Shown here: one piece after another, positions 53,817 to 64,000 of the stretch
Position numbering within the stretch: position 1 is the first letter of the stretch
Layout of the letters: every line of letters starts with the position of its first letter
NCBI GenBank assembly: GCA_949752745.1
Contig: OX457026.1
Coordinates: 41,024,394 to 41,088,393, forward strand
From: Protula sp. h YS-2021
Lineage: Eukaryota > Annelida > Polychaeta > Sabellida > Serpulidae
Length of the DNA stretch: 64,000 nt
Direction: 5' to 3'
Notes under the pieces: generated by a model
What the model saw: only the letters and a program-made list of their open reading frames with translations
The model's database searches: none
What the model was told of the DNA's origin: nothing
Program-made: the position numbers and the translations under genes

Positions 53817-55180
53817 TTTTTCCTTAAATACAGAAGTAAGTAATTTTAGAAGCATTGTAATTTTGTGTGTGTTTTATTAATCAGAAATTATCCTGTGTAG
53901 AATTGCCCTATCGGGAATTGTCCTAGACTCATTTGGACAGTGGGTGACACTTAAACAACGTTAATTGGATATCGAAGACTGAGAGTCTTTCTTGGCCAAA
54001 TCTGCAGTGTAAGCAAGCACGTTTCTTTTTCTGTGCACTTTTGGAATAAAAACACTATGTAGGAGTTTTGGCTTTTAGAAAAAAAAACACAATTAAAAAT
54101 CAATAGAAACTGTTCAGTGCCCAATCTGAAAATAATCAAAGATAAAGGAAACTTAGGGTACGTTATTGTATTTTCTTTCCACGGAATGTTGGATATACAA
54201 ATACTATTGCACTGCATTTAATTTAAAATTTCACTGAGGCGCTGTGGAGAAAGTAAAACTTTGTATGGTGGGCTAAAAACGATAACCTTGTTTGCAACCA
54301 AGTTTTTATAATAAAACTAACCCTGGCTGCATTCTCTCTCTTTTTACTTTTTCTAAAAAGAATCGACGGGCTTTGTAAATCATCATTTTTTTTCTCTGTA
54401 ATTGGTTGGCGGCTTATCTAATCGTTTAAAATGGCGTCTCTGTTTGAAGCAAGGACGCAAGCCTAATAATGTAAGGTGAGACTTAGGTGCTTCCACTTTT
54501 TGTCTCAGGCACTTTTATTCATGTCAAATCTCCAGGAGCATATCACCACATTGCACTTCATGACTTTCACAGAGAAAGTGGATCCATTACACAACCCATT
54601 TCCGACAATTTTTTTTCTCTGGTGTACAAATGTTTAGCAAATGGGATTGTATCTAAGTCATTTTCCTAATCTCACAGGCAGCAGCTTCAGCTTTGCCGTT
54701 GTGAATAATTTGTATTTTTTGCAGGCATTTTCTATTTAATCCTTAGTATTCAAACAAATTATGTGTTGACTGAAATTAGAGGCCAGCTTGTACACAAATT
54801 GTCTGAAGTTTATTTAGGCAACCTGTGTATTGTAAATGTACACTTATTAACACGTGTCAAATGATACAATTGCAATTAATGCAGTGTACGTTGCGTCCTA
54901 TGTGAATAAACATTGCATTTAAGGCAAACGTGATCTACAAATCTACAACATGATTTTAATTATAATTGCTTTAATTACAATTAGTTCCAGAGTAGTCTGT
55001 TGTCCTTTGAGAGACAATTTATGAATTACGGAGTAGGTTAGACACCCAATTATTTTTAGGACCGGAGTAGCACAATTCCACATAATTCAAAAGGTGTGCT
55101 CCGTTAGTAATTTTGTCGCGGTATAAAAAGCCATGAACTTTTCGACTCTGACATGAATAAGTCAACTGAATATCACGCAA
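53817..55180. other. No recognised gene
   Basis: AT-rich. Short frames at 53,951-54,217 (minus) and 54,487-54,669 (plus) have no known motif. Several 'caattgcaatt/ aattacaatt' palindromic phrases lie at 54,870-54,985. Confidence 0.35.
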
Positions 55181-55665
55181 AATGAGTGAAGAGCAGTTCA
55201 GGGGTGAACTGTACAAAATACACTTAATAACCAGTCAAGATTACTACTCAGTCATTGAGGATGTGGAACCGCTGCAACAGTAACCAGTTATAAAAGACGA
55301 CATAACTTCAGTGATGTGGAGAAGTTGATCCAGAAGCGATCAGATGCGACGTCATCAAGTGGACGCATATCGCAACAGGGCATGGTGGAAATGACCACAT
55401 GATGAGTGAAATCAACAAAAAGTTCACGATTAGTATTCATGAAGCCGTTTCACTCTACAAATCCTACCGTGAAGAATACAAGAAGAAGCGAAGTCCCCAA
55501 CCAGAATAAAGGGCATTATTGTGCGTCCCATACTCATCCGAGAATTTGCATCTGACACACAAGTCCTCCTGAGCCTAGGTTCGGTTGAACATACGAATGG
55601 CCACATCAAAGACATGTTTGTAGTCTAGATCGGAGACAACAACACCAACGACTGATCACTGTTGA
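55181..55665 (+). pseudogene. KRBA2/Ginger-type integrase-like transposase, decayed and internally deleted
   Basis: The ATG at 55,181 opens a short frame starting MSEEQFRGELYKIHLITSQ, like the start of KRBA2-like proteins (LTR-integrase-derived transposases frequent in marine invertebrates). After stops, the frame through 55,321-55,507 reads 'WTHIATGHGGNDHMMSEI' and 'ISIHEAVSLYKSYREEYKKK'. That is the H-x-x-x-G-H-G-G region of the integrase zinc-binding domain, with its two Cys positions lost (Y instead of C). A frame change at 55,503 gives 'KGIIVRPILIREFASDTQV', the lead into the first catalytic Asp block, which is missing. It jumps to 'SLGSVEHTNGHIKDM' (about 55,579-55,622), the S-Q-G-S-V-E-R-x-N end of the core. 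Most of the DDE core between is deleted. Clearly dead. Confidence 0.8.
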
Positions 55666-55699
55666 CATCGTTATAGACATTAGTGCATTCTGCTCTGAT

Positions 55700-55780
55700 C
55701 TATCTATGTATCTATCTATGTATCTATCTATGTATCTATGTATGTATGTATGTATGTATGTATGTATGTATGTATGTATG

Positions 55781-55852
<72 letters not shown>

Positions 55853-55872
55853 AATCTATCTATCTATCTACA
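55700..55872. repeat. (TATC/TATG)n tetranucleotide microsatellite
   Basis: Mixed TATCTATG steps, then (TATG)n at about 55,732-55,780, then (TATC)n to 55,872. Y-L-S-I open frames over it are artefacts. Confidence 0.98.
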
Positions 55873-56439
55873 TACCTAAGCTACATACCCACTGACCTAC
55901 CCACCTCCCTCTCTCTTATGAGGAAATTCTCTGAAACCCTGGATTATCCAATGACAATGCAGTGGGAGGGCAATCTGGACATTATGATAAGTCGAGAGCT
56001 TTATTACGCTGCGTCGTGGAAACTATCAGTTATGTGCTGTTCCTGCTATCTTGTTCTCGAGGATTTTGGTTGGAAATATTCACAGTCACTGTCGAAATGT
56101 TGCTTTGACCGCCACTTCCATTAGTTCCAAAGCCGTACGATTTTCTCGTGAGGTATTCTGTGTTCTGCCACAGAAGATACAAAAAAGCAGGACCTTAAAT
56201 TGTTCTTGTACCGGCTTTGTCAGGTGTGGCTATGTGTGGCAGGAATTGAACAGTGTTCAGTTAAGTATCTTTTACATCAATTATTTCAAGGGGGTATAAG
56301 GTATACTTGCAACAGGATATCCAACTTACCCAAGTGGCGTAAAAAGACAATAAACTTTTGCAGCTAAGATCACCTGTTCATTTCGTGACTGAAATGGCCA
56401 CTGCTCACGCTGCCTTTTCTCCAAGACCTCTGAGTATGA
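55873..56439. other. No recognised gene
   Basis: The frame 55,738-56,124 is open into this stretch from the microsatellite but shows no domain. Nothing else is legible. Confidence 0.35.
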
Positions 56440-56760
56440 ATGAACTGCCACTGGCGTCACCTCAGGTGCATCCACCGAAGGTACGTCAACAGCTAACTGT
56501 CCCTGCCATAAAGGTACATTTATCAAGGCTGCCAACTATTCTTGTCCTACTGCTGCATCCAACGGGAATGCCTCAGGCTCTATTGGTTTTATCCTACGGT
56601 GCATCCACCCTGGCAACCCCAAGAACTAACCGTTCTGGTCCTACGGGAGCATCCACAGAGTCACCTCGAGAGCTGCCCATCTTTGTACTACAAGAAAACC
56701 TACGGAGGCTAGTTTGAGGGCTGACCGTTCTTTTACATCACTCGAGGCTACAGCCTAAAA
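56440..56760 (+). repeat. Degenerate repeat with GGTGCATCCACC phrases
   Basis: 'ggtgcatccaccgaag', 'gctgcatccaacggg', 'ggtgcatccaccctgg' and 'ggagcatccacagag' occur at about 56,465, 56,552, 56,599 and 56,646, each preceded by 'cctac' or 'ctcagg'. The 119-codon P/S/T-rich frame (56,358-56,717) is read from this repeat. Coding status is doubtful but not excluded. Confidence 0.5.
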
Positions 56761-57949
56761 TTACCTGCCCTTTAGGAAGTTTGAATTTCATCCAATCGTA
56801 ACACACGATGGTTGACAAAGAGTGCAAACTTAGCAAGCCGACAGTCCATTTGAAGCGTCTAGTGTAAGGACTGGCAGCTCATGATGTTTTTCTCTTCGCT
56901 TGTCATTCTCTCCTTTCAGCAGCAGGTGAGTTAAAGCTTTCCACGTGGCGTGAGAACCATAGTAGACGTTGGCCTCAAATTGCCAAAAAATACATAAACT
57001 ACAGCATGGTAAATACAGATTTCAGTTTGTAATCAACAAGTCTATGCACAGCAAGTAAAAAAAAAACTCCCAACGTTATATTTTTTAGGAGGTGGCTTCC
57101 AATGAACAAGCATGAAAGGGATCTACGAATCCTAATCCCGACAAAGTTACGAAAGGTCCATTCCTCAACGAATACGGATGATCCTAACGGTTCCAGTCAT
57201 CAAAACTATCACCAAAATCGACGTACTTTGCTGTCCAAACAGTTATTGCATAACCTTCCAGAGTGGAAGGTTATACAGACCAACGGAAAAATTTGTTTCT
57301 CCTAGCGAGTTGTAAACATCCCCGAAGAACATTCTGTGGACTCACTTGGTACTATATAAAGAACATATTCATGTGGTATAGCATGCGCAATTGTTGAAAT
57401 TTATTGATTTGTTCTTCTCCGTACGGTGCGAGAACCGAGTATTTCCAATCGGAGTTTTTTTTTCGTGGACCCCAGATGATAGCAAAGTATTGCAGGCTAT
57501 TGATTGTTTAAGTGTGCTTCTCATATTCTTCGGCAGATGACGTATATTTCTCTGTTGAGCATTATATTTTTCGAGAATAATCTTTTTCAAAAGACTCATG
57601 TTTATGCCATTCGCCATGTGACTCGTCCTTGTCATCGTCTGTTTGCTCATGGTCTTGACTGTGGACGATTTATTTGTTGTCTTGCCTTATCAGGTCACCT
57701 GGAAACTATGGTATCCTTTTGGTATTTCTACTTCTGCGGTCAAACATGGACTGGAGCTATTAAGATCAGTTTAAAGAGGATATCATGCTTCAAACATATA
57801 ACAAATACACACACGCAAATTGCAACATGGTCTAAAGTAAGTGAACAGCCATAAAACGATTAAAACTTAATTACAACACGCGAGGTTCCATGAACCTGTA
57901 AAGGCCCATACCATACAAGTGTTAAAGGGAAATTTATTTTATAAATTCA
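56761..57949. other. No recognised gene; small perfect hairpin
   Basis: ATAACCTTCC-AGAGT-GGAAGGTTAT at 57,250-57,274 is a perfect 10-bp stem with a 5-nt loop. Short frames (57,102-57,305; 57,504-57,854) are not recognised. Confidence 0.4.
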
Positions 57950-58230
57950 CATTTTCGAGTTAGGTATCGTCAACTTGACGAGTTTTGAGTCATCAATCAA
58001 TTTAACTAATTTTAGACCCTCTAAAGTTCGAATTGACGAATTACTGACAAATTATTGACGAATTTATAGCATGACAAATTTTTCACAAAATGTAACTTGA
58101 CGAATAAGTGACGACTTCATGACAAAATACTGACAAATTTTGATTGGAATTCATTAAATTGGGCACCGCGAAATGGACAATGGTAAATAGTCGGTCTGTT
58201 GTCAATTCGACAACTTTTGGACAAACTCTT
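57950..58230 (+). repeat. Degenerate TGACGAAT/TGACAAATT repeats
   Basis: 'cttgacgag', 'attgacgaattactgacaaattattgacgaattt', 'catgacaaattt', 'cttgacgaataagtgacgacttcatgacaaaatactgacaaatttt' and 'cttgacaaagg' recur every 10-20 bp. The repeat is too diverged to give a clean period. Confidence 0.6.
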
Positions 58231-58733
58231 GACAAAGGCATGTTATGTAAGTCTATTTGGATGTCAGACATTGATAATGTCTGTGCGAGCAGCGAGCAGC
58301 CGTTGGCATCTTTTTTTTCTTGACAGTGATCGGATTTCCTGTGTCATCTCCACTGGCACTACGGGTCCTAGGGCCACGAAACTTGGGACTTAGGTAGAAC
58401 TTGATATGAACGTGTGTATGGCACTTTTTATTTTCGCCTTCGATTTCGTTTTCTTGTTTAAAACGCCATGTGAAAAGAGTGTATTTTTTGCAAGTAAATG
58501 CTCAGCTTTGTGCGAGCTCTCACTGCGTAAATAGATAACACGGCGTATGCCTGATGAAAAACCAAACACTGCTCAGCTTATAAGACGTATTCAAGCTGTG
58601 TTGTTTGGTATATATTATTCAAGAAATAACTCATTGGAGGAAGTATTTTTGCGTTTTAATTTTTTTAAGTGTTTAACATTTCGCTAGCGAAATGAGGTTC
58701 TAGTTATATAAATTCATATTGAATCATATGATA

Positions 58734-58735
<2 letters not shown>
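58231..58735. other. No gene; TTTCGCTAGCGAAAT hairpin
   Basis: ATTTCGCTAGCGAAAT (58,678-58,693) is a perfect 16-bp palindrome followed by 'gaggttctagtt'. It resembles the hairpin at the start of family A (2,261-2,280; 46,712-46,735), so an element end may lie here. Confidence 0.45.

Positions 58736-58797
<62 letters not shown>
58736..58797. repeat. (AT)n microsatellite
   Basis: About 60 bp of AT dinucleotide. Confidence 0.97.
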
Positions 58798-58800
<3 letters not shown>

Positions 58801-58894
58801 TTCCTTTAACAAATAATAAGACTAACATGACAAAATATTAGCAGCGATATCATTGAATAATTGCGTGGTCATCACAGTTTAATGTAAAAATGTA

Positions 58895-58934
<40 letters not shown>

Positions 58935-58935
58935 G
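58895..58935. repeat. (AAT)n microsatellite
   Basis: About 40 bp of AAT triplets ending in AGT steps. Confidence 0.97.
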
Positions 58936-59224
58936 TAGTAATAATGTGTTTATTTTGCTGGAAGTTGAACGACCCCTGGGCACCTAGGCACATTCGTTTT
59001 ATTTTGTGCCAAATTATCCTTGAAATATGTTTCGTTTCAAAAATTATCTTCTTTGTTATATCTACTCTATGGTTATTTTTCGGACAATTGGTTCCCTGAT
59101 GTACTGACAGTTTGGCCGTACAGCTTTCAGAATACTGGGGCTTTGAATTATTGCTTCTCCTGAGTTCGGATTAATGTGATTTTTTTCTGACTAGTGAGTC
59201 TTCGGATTATTGCGTAAGCGGAGT

Positions 59225-59350
59225 ACTGAACCTTCGGAGTTTTCAAGACCGAAAATTTATTTGCCATGAGTAAATTCCTCTGAAAAGGGGTTTGGGAGTT
59301 CTTAACTGTCGGACTAGCGGGACTTCGGAATACTTAGATTTCGGAGTACT
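59225..59350 (+). repeat. Family F dispersed repeat, copy 2
   Basis: 'ttcggagttttcaagaccgaaaatttatttgcca' and 'aactgtcggactagcgggacttcggaatactta' match 19,522-19,620. Between 59,165 and 59,370 'cttcggattattg', 'ccttcggag' and 'tcggagtactg' give a local echo of the same motif. Confidence 0.7.
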
Positions 59351-59599
59351 GTGTCTTTGGATTAACGGGCCACCCCCCACCCTCCAACCAACCCAAGCGT
59401 TACTGCGCTGAGGCAAGGAAACTCCAAACAATACAGGCCCAGCCGTAAACAGCATCACTTGTGTTTCGAAGTCCATGTTTAGTTCAATGCGGAAGTAAGC
59501 ATACAATTGTAGAGGAATTGTATGCTGCAACTATAAAATAAATGAAAAATTAGACCCAGTTCCGCTAGACAGGCTTGTAAAAACCACAAGAAAAAATGA

Positions 59600-60465
59600 T
59601 TGTGTTAATTATGCCAGAGAAGGTCGAAGACACTGAGGTAAGTCATGTGAATTAAGCTCTAGCTCTAGCCGTTTTCGAGATAATAGTCAATTTCCGGTTT
59701 TCGGCCTTGACTTTGGCCGAAAAGATCAAGGTGATCGAGGTGCATCTTATGCAACGTCTTTTTAGGCTCACAGAGTCAAAATTGAGCTCAAAACTGAGCG
59801 TACAATGGTCAACTTTTAATTTTTGACCTTGGCGGAGGTACTTTTTATAGAAGGTGTTTTAGGCTCAAAGGGTCGAAATTGAACTAGCTAGCCGTTTTCG
59901 AGGTAAAGTGTCCTTTTATTAACGATATTCGACATACTTAGCTCTCGTCACCTTTGACCTTGACCGTCACAGTCGACATTCATTTCAAGAGGTTAATCCC
60001 TAGTTAAAATGCATGGTTTTCAAACTAGAATTTGGCCCCTACTTTCAACCATTTTCCATGATTAATAGTTGTTTTAAAATATTTTTTGACCGCGGCGTGA
60101 TCTTGACCTTTGAGGACAAGGTCAAAATAAAGTCCAATTTTAGCACATCCTTATTATATTCTAGTCGTGTATCATGTTAGAAGCTGCTACGCCTAATAGG
60201 CTGGGAGGAGTTATCTGGAAACATTTTCAAGCACAAAATAACATTGACGTCAATATGAGCTTGAAGGTCAAGGTAGAAACTGCGGATTCTTGTCACCGTC
60301 TATACGTGTACCAAATTTTGTCTTCCTGGTCAAATTGTAAAGGAGGCCTTTTCTGGAAAATATCCAAACAAAAAAGAACTCAAAAAGTGGGCAGAAACTT
60401 CCAGAATAACGAATGACTTTTCCCCATTTGGAAACATATAGTCTCAGAGTGGGAATGAAACATAC
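59600..60465 (+). mobile_element. Family A dispersed element, copy with intact 3' end
   Basis: It has diverged 139-bp-type units (59,640-59,910), then 'cctttgaccttgaccgtcacagt', 'tttcaaccattttccatgattaatagttg', the two 3' modules ('aggctgggaggagttatctggaaac' and 'gtaaaggaggccttttctggaaaat'), the 'gcagaaacttccagaa' step and the terminal 'ccccatttggaaacatatagtctcagagtggga' hairpin. It ends at about 60,455. Confidence 0.75.
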
Positions 60466-62025
60466 AATGTAATTCTTTGTCCCAAAAGGGATTCGACGCA
60501 AGCGTGGCCTGGGTTGTAGGTCACTGCTCGAATAAATTTTTGTGACCTTCATCAACTTCACCAGCCAAGTCTAGATCTGTAACAGCAGTGCGCTGTTTTG
60601 ATTCGCTGCTTTGGTTTTCCCAAACGTTGCAGCCGGGATCAGATGAAAGTGCAGAATGGTTTGCTGTAGTGAAGGCAGGCAAGAACTGCGGTATTGCATG
60701 TGTTGAGATGAGCGTTGGCAATATTTTCTCTGTCAGAGTTCATTACATACAAGTACACTAGTCAACAGCAAACGCAGTATTGGGGTGTTATGTACCGGAA
60801 CGATGGTGTTGCTTTTAGATGCTCAAATATCGAACAAATAACTTGGCCCGTTGAGATAAACAAAACAGTGAGAAACGTTTCATAAAAATGGATAAATTCT
60901 TAAAAAGTGATTTTTGCATACTACCATAACAATGTGATATATCGATAAACAGATATGCATTCTTACCAAGGGATAGATATTCTTAATTAAATAACAAAGA
61001 TGTCATGCGAAAGATTCGCACATACATGAGAACAACTACAGAAAACGGTTCGAACAACCGTGACGCTTATTACACCAGTAGCAGAAATTGCCTTCCTGCA
61101 AACGTTATCAAAATAAATACTTGCTATTTTGCAAGCACCTGGAAATTCTAAACAAAACTGACACGTAAGTAATCCATTGAAGGATATTTTAACACTTTAC
61201 ACACTTTTAAAATCAATCAGTAATAGCCTCGGATGAGTAATTGATGTGCAAAACAATAGTTTCGAGGAGCTCCATGTGTATCTTACATGCACACTGCACA
61301 AAATTCTTAACAGATATATATCTGTAGTTGAATTTATAGGTATCTGGAAAAATACCTTGAACGATTTGAAACAAGGGATATCTGAGACTGAATCAGATAC
61401 AGTTCTGTTTATTTACATCCATTTCTAATTACGCTAGAGATATATGTATCATGAATTACATATGTTTTTTATATAATTAAAAGTTTAAAGACATGTGTAA
61501 TTGAACAAAATTCTAATCCATTTACATGTCCACCAGAAGCCTGGGATCAGAACATACCGGAAATCGAACCAACCTTCAAATCGGACCACTTTTCATCAGA
61601 ACCGAAATTCTTCCATTCATTTCTATTATTAAGGAAGCCCCAAATCAAACCGTCCAACAAATCGAATGCAAGGACTACTTCTGCCAGCACCAAGTGTCAT
61701 TTTGAACCTCGCAAGTAGCTGAGAGAAGAGAAAAAAAACACACGTGTTTTGAATAAATAACCGTCAGGGATTCCAGATCAGAGAGAATAATTGTAACTGA
61801 GGTGGGCATTACGGCACGGTATCTACATAAAAAGATTTATTTGAACGTAAATGTCTCAAAGAGCGTAATTGCAATGTAGGATTTGTGAAGAAGTACATCT
61901 CCAGTTTTAATGAACACTTTGCACCTGCCTTTAAATTGCGCTTTGAGCCCCTGAGGCCGACCAGCTAATAGCACCCCCACCCCGGAAAAGTCGGAGTAGT
62001 GACTTTTAGGTAGAATTTTTAAAAT
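60466..62025. other. No recognised gene; one unassigned minus-strand frame
   Basis: The minus frame 60,521-60,721 (66 codons) is polar, acidic toward its end and non-repetitive; it could be an exon. No family is recognised. The rest is AT-rich without legible structure. Confidence 0.3.
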
Positions 62026-62300
62026 ATGGATAAATCCTGCATTTTTGTCGTTTTGAAATTTCCAATTTTTAAAGATGCGATATTATTGTGATAGCAAGTA
62101 AAAGTTTCTCAAAGTGGAGTTTTGCCAATTAATTTTCGGATTAAATGCAATTGATAATGAGCCACCACATTGTAGTTCAAGGTATTTTAAAACGTGAATG
62201 GCGAAGAATACATGTACAAATTAATTTATGCTAAGATAGGAGATTTGAAACATGCTGTCTTGCGAATCTGTTCTGTGTGAGAATATTTTTAATTTTTCAA
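62026..62300 (+). repeat. Family E dispersed repeat, copy 2
   Basis: 'ggataaatcctgcatttttgtcg', 'gatgcgatattattgtgata', 'ttaaatgcaattgataatgag', 'ttgtagttcaaggt', 'gaatacatgtacaaattaattt' and 'gctaagataggagattt' match 18,960-19,170. Confidence 0.55.
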
Positions 62301-63554
62301 TGCCGTTTTCCGCAGTTTATAATTTAACAGTGGTCGTATTTTTTTATTTGTAATAAACTGATTGAGATGAGATATAAAAACGAAAAGTTTTTGTAGTGTA
62401 TATCGACTGTTCTTTGGGTATGTTATTACAGTTGATTTGCACCCGTATATCATCAAAATGGCTCGGACCCCGCAAAATTTTCGTCCAGTCCCAAGATTGT
62501 CCGATTTCCGGGGTTCTGGTGTATAGCAACTGGATCGGAAATGTCTATAAATAAACAAGGCAATCAGTTAGGATTTAAATACACAGAGAAAACTTTTTGG
62601 CGATCAGAACATTTATTTATTTTTTATTATTTGCGTCTTCAGTGGAGTTAAAAAAGACAATGAGAGAAAAAATATGGCCTGCAAAAACAATTAACTATAC
62701 CATAAAATGTATCTGCCCGAAACAGTCGGTGTATATTTCGTCCTGCAAACACTAATTCATTTTAAATTATTCAAAAAAAGTTATTCGGTCCTCTTTTTCG
62801 GAATTGCAAGGTGGGTTGGTGAATTGCAAGGAGCACGGCTCAGTCTGTCAATGTCGTCAGATCTCGAATGATGTTGAAAGTCAGCACACGGGGCGCTCTG
62901 TTTTCCAGTCTTAAAAGTTAGTATAGGTAGAACTTGAATTCGATAATTGAAAAGCAGATCTGGCACTTTACGTGTATTTTTGCGTTTTAAAAATCCATGG
63001 TACGATATTTCACAGTTTGGCCAGATTGGCCAGAAAACGTCACATTTTCAGTTAAAAGGTGGAATTCATATATTTAAAAATAACTGATTTTTTTTAAAAT
63101 TTTGCAAGCGTGTAGGTGTGTCCGTTATTTTAACCAATGAGCCAGTTGAGTAATATCAATAAAACCCCCAGCAGCACAGTAGATACACGTGGGATATACT
63201 TGTGACCTGTATTTATTGACCACCCGAAGTGACAGCCACTTGTATGTGGAATTCTCTGGACCTATTAATCTAACGTCACTGCTTGGCTTTTGTAAATGCT
63301 GTAATTTGATTGGTCGATTTCCAGGTCAGTAATCTTCCAATGTTGACCGGAATGCGAACTGATCTGTTTATGGATTAGTTGAATCGTAAATTTTTGTAAT
63401 GGAAATATTTTACTTTCGGGTCCATTTTCAAGTCTTACATTTTAGCTGCTAGTCACGCAGGTGTACGCTTGTATACCGTTCTCGACCGCCCGACAACCGA
63501 TGGTTAACCGCCCATCCCCGCCCATGTGCTTAGTTAAATGCCCACTTCAACACA
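62301..63554. other. No recognised gene
   Basis: Overlapping minus-strand frames at 62,289-62,558 and 62,781-62,966 have no known motif. Nothing else is supported. Confidence 0.35.
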
Positions 63555-63790
63555 CTTGGAGATTTTCAATTCCCCTAGTTTATTAAAATTCGTACGATTC
63601 GGCAAAGTGTTTCCGTGTGATTCCTTTCTTTTCCCCCTAACCACATCACGCGAACACCTCTGAGATGGTTAGGGCTAGGACTACCAAATTTGACAAAGAC
63701 ATATTGTAGCATGTCTAGTTGGTCCAGCTCAATTTTCTTTTAGAAATTCGTCAACATCTTATGTGCAAAAATGGACATTGAAATGTTGCC
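63555..63790 (-). repeat. Family H dispersed repeat, reverse copy
   Basis: Reverse complement of 52,660-52,905: 'gtacgattcggcaaagtgtttccgtgtgattcc', 'ggttagggctagga', 'gacaaagacatattgtagcatgtctagttgg', 'gaaattcgtcaacatcttatgtgcaaaaatggaca'. Confidence 0.75.
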
Positions 63791-64000
63791 ATTGGAAGCC
63801 ATCATAAGGCACGCTCTGAAGAAGCCATGAAGAAGCTAACACTACTGACGAAGTGACAAAGAGTAAGCAAATATTACGCGTATGTGCTGTATATTAATCT
63901 TCTCAGCGGAGACGCTTATCCACCATATTTCGGGGATGCTCACCTCCGTATTTGCTATTAAGTAGTTTTTACATTATAAATGCCATTTTGGGTTTCCTTA
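63791..64000. other. Window end, no recognised feature
   Basis: Nothing legible in the last 210 bases. Confidence 0.3.

Noticed and set aside
56358..56717. 119-codon P/S/T-rich protein
   Set aside because: The frame follows the degenerate GGTGCATCCACC repeat and shows no domain. It is listed as a repeat instead.

Overview
This is a gene-poor, AT-rich, intron-scale stretch of eukaryotic (animal) DNA. It has no operons or ribosome-binding sites. It is full of microsatellites, minisatellites, long inverted repeats, small terminal-inverted-repeat elements, SINE-like tails and decayed retrotransposons. The mix points to a marine invertebrate, most likely a lophotrochozoan such as a mollusc: GACCTTGACC-rich dispersed repeats, a KRBA2/Ginger-type integrase relic, and a SINE-like tail reading GTTAAACACCATACAAAC followed by (CAAA)n. 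That placement is an inference from repeat style, not from a host gene. I recognise no intact host protein-coding gene, tRNA or rRNA. The best candidate for host coding sequence is a possible first exon near 32.46-32.53 kb.

Layout. 0-5 kb: family A, dispersed elements rich in AGGTCA motifs, including ten phases of a strict 139-bp tandem repeat. 5-9.3 kb: GA and GT microsatellites and fragments of several dispersed families. 9.3-10.6 kb: decayed L1/Tx1-type LINE (reverse transcriptase and C-terminal part). 10.9-18.3 kb: decayed Ty3/gypsy retrotransposon with protease, RT, RNase H and integrase remnants. Its integrase is split by a 4,981-bp foldback element (13,065-18,045) with a 6-bp target-site duplication. 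18.3-29.3 kb: dispersed elements, a pogo-like MITE, a SINE head, a 385-bp hairpin and a G/C-run inverted element around a long AT tract. 29.4-31.5 kb: a 22-bp minisatellite of about 99 units. 32-35.5 kb: possible exon, dispersed repeats and tandem MITE-end units. 35.7-38.1 kb: a second long inverted-repeat element rich in GATATCAAAAATTA. 38-42.5 kb: dispersed families C, G and H. 42.6-45 kb: a diverged satellite of roughly 150-bp units holding a perfect 113-nt palindrome. 45-64 kb: MITEs, more family A/B/H copies, a SINE tail, small minisatellites, the KRBA2-like integrase relic (55.2-55.7 kb) and more microsatellites.

The most striking object is the foldback element. Its arms of about 2.3-2.4 kb are nearly identical and are built from five kinds of internal tandem repeat. 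It begins AG, ends CT, and is flanked by CAGAGT on both sides. The interrupted integrase reading resumes on the far side, which independently fixes the insertion point. The ends and duplication length are those reported for Polinton/Maverick elements, so a gene-less Polinton derivative is a testable idea. Coordinates of dispersed families were set by eye and their edges are approximate.
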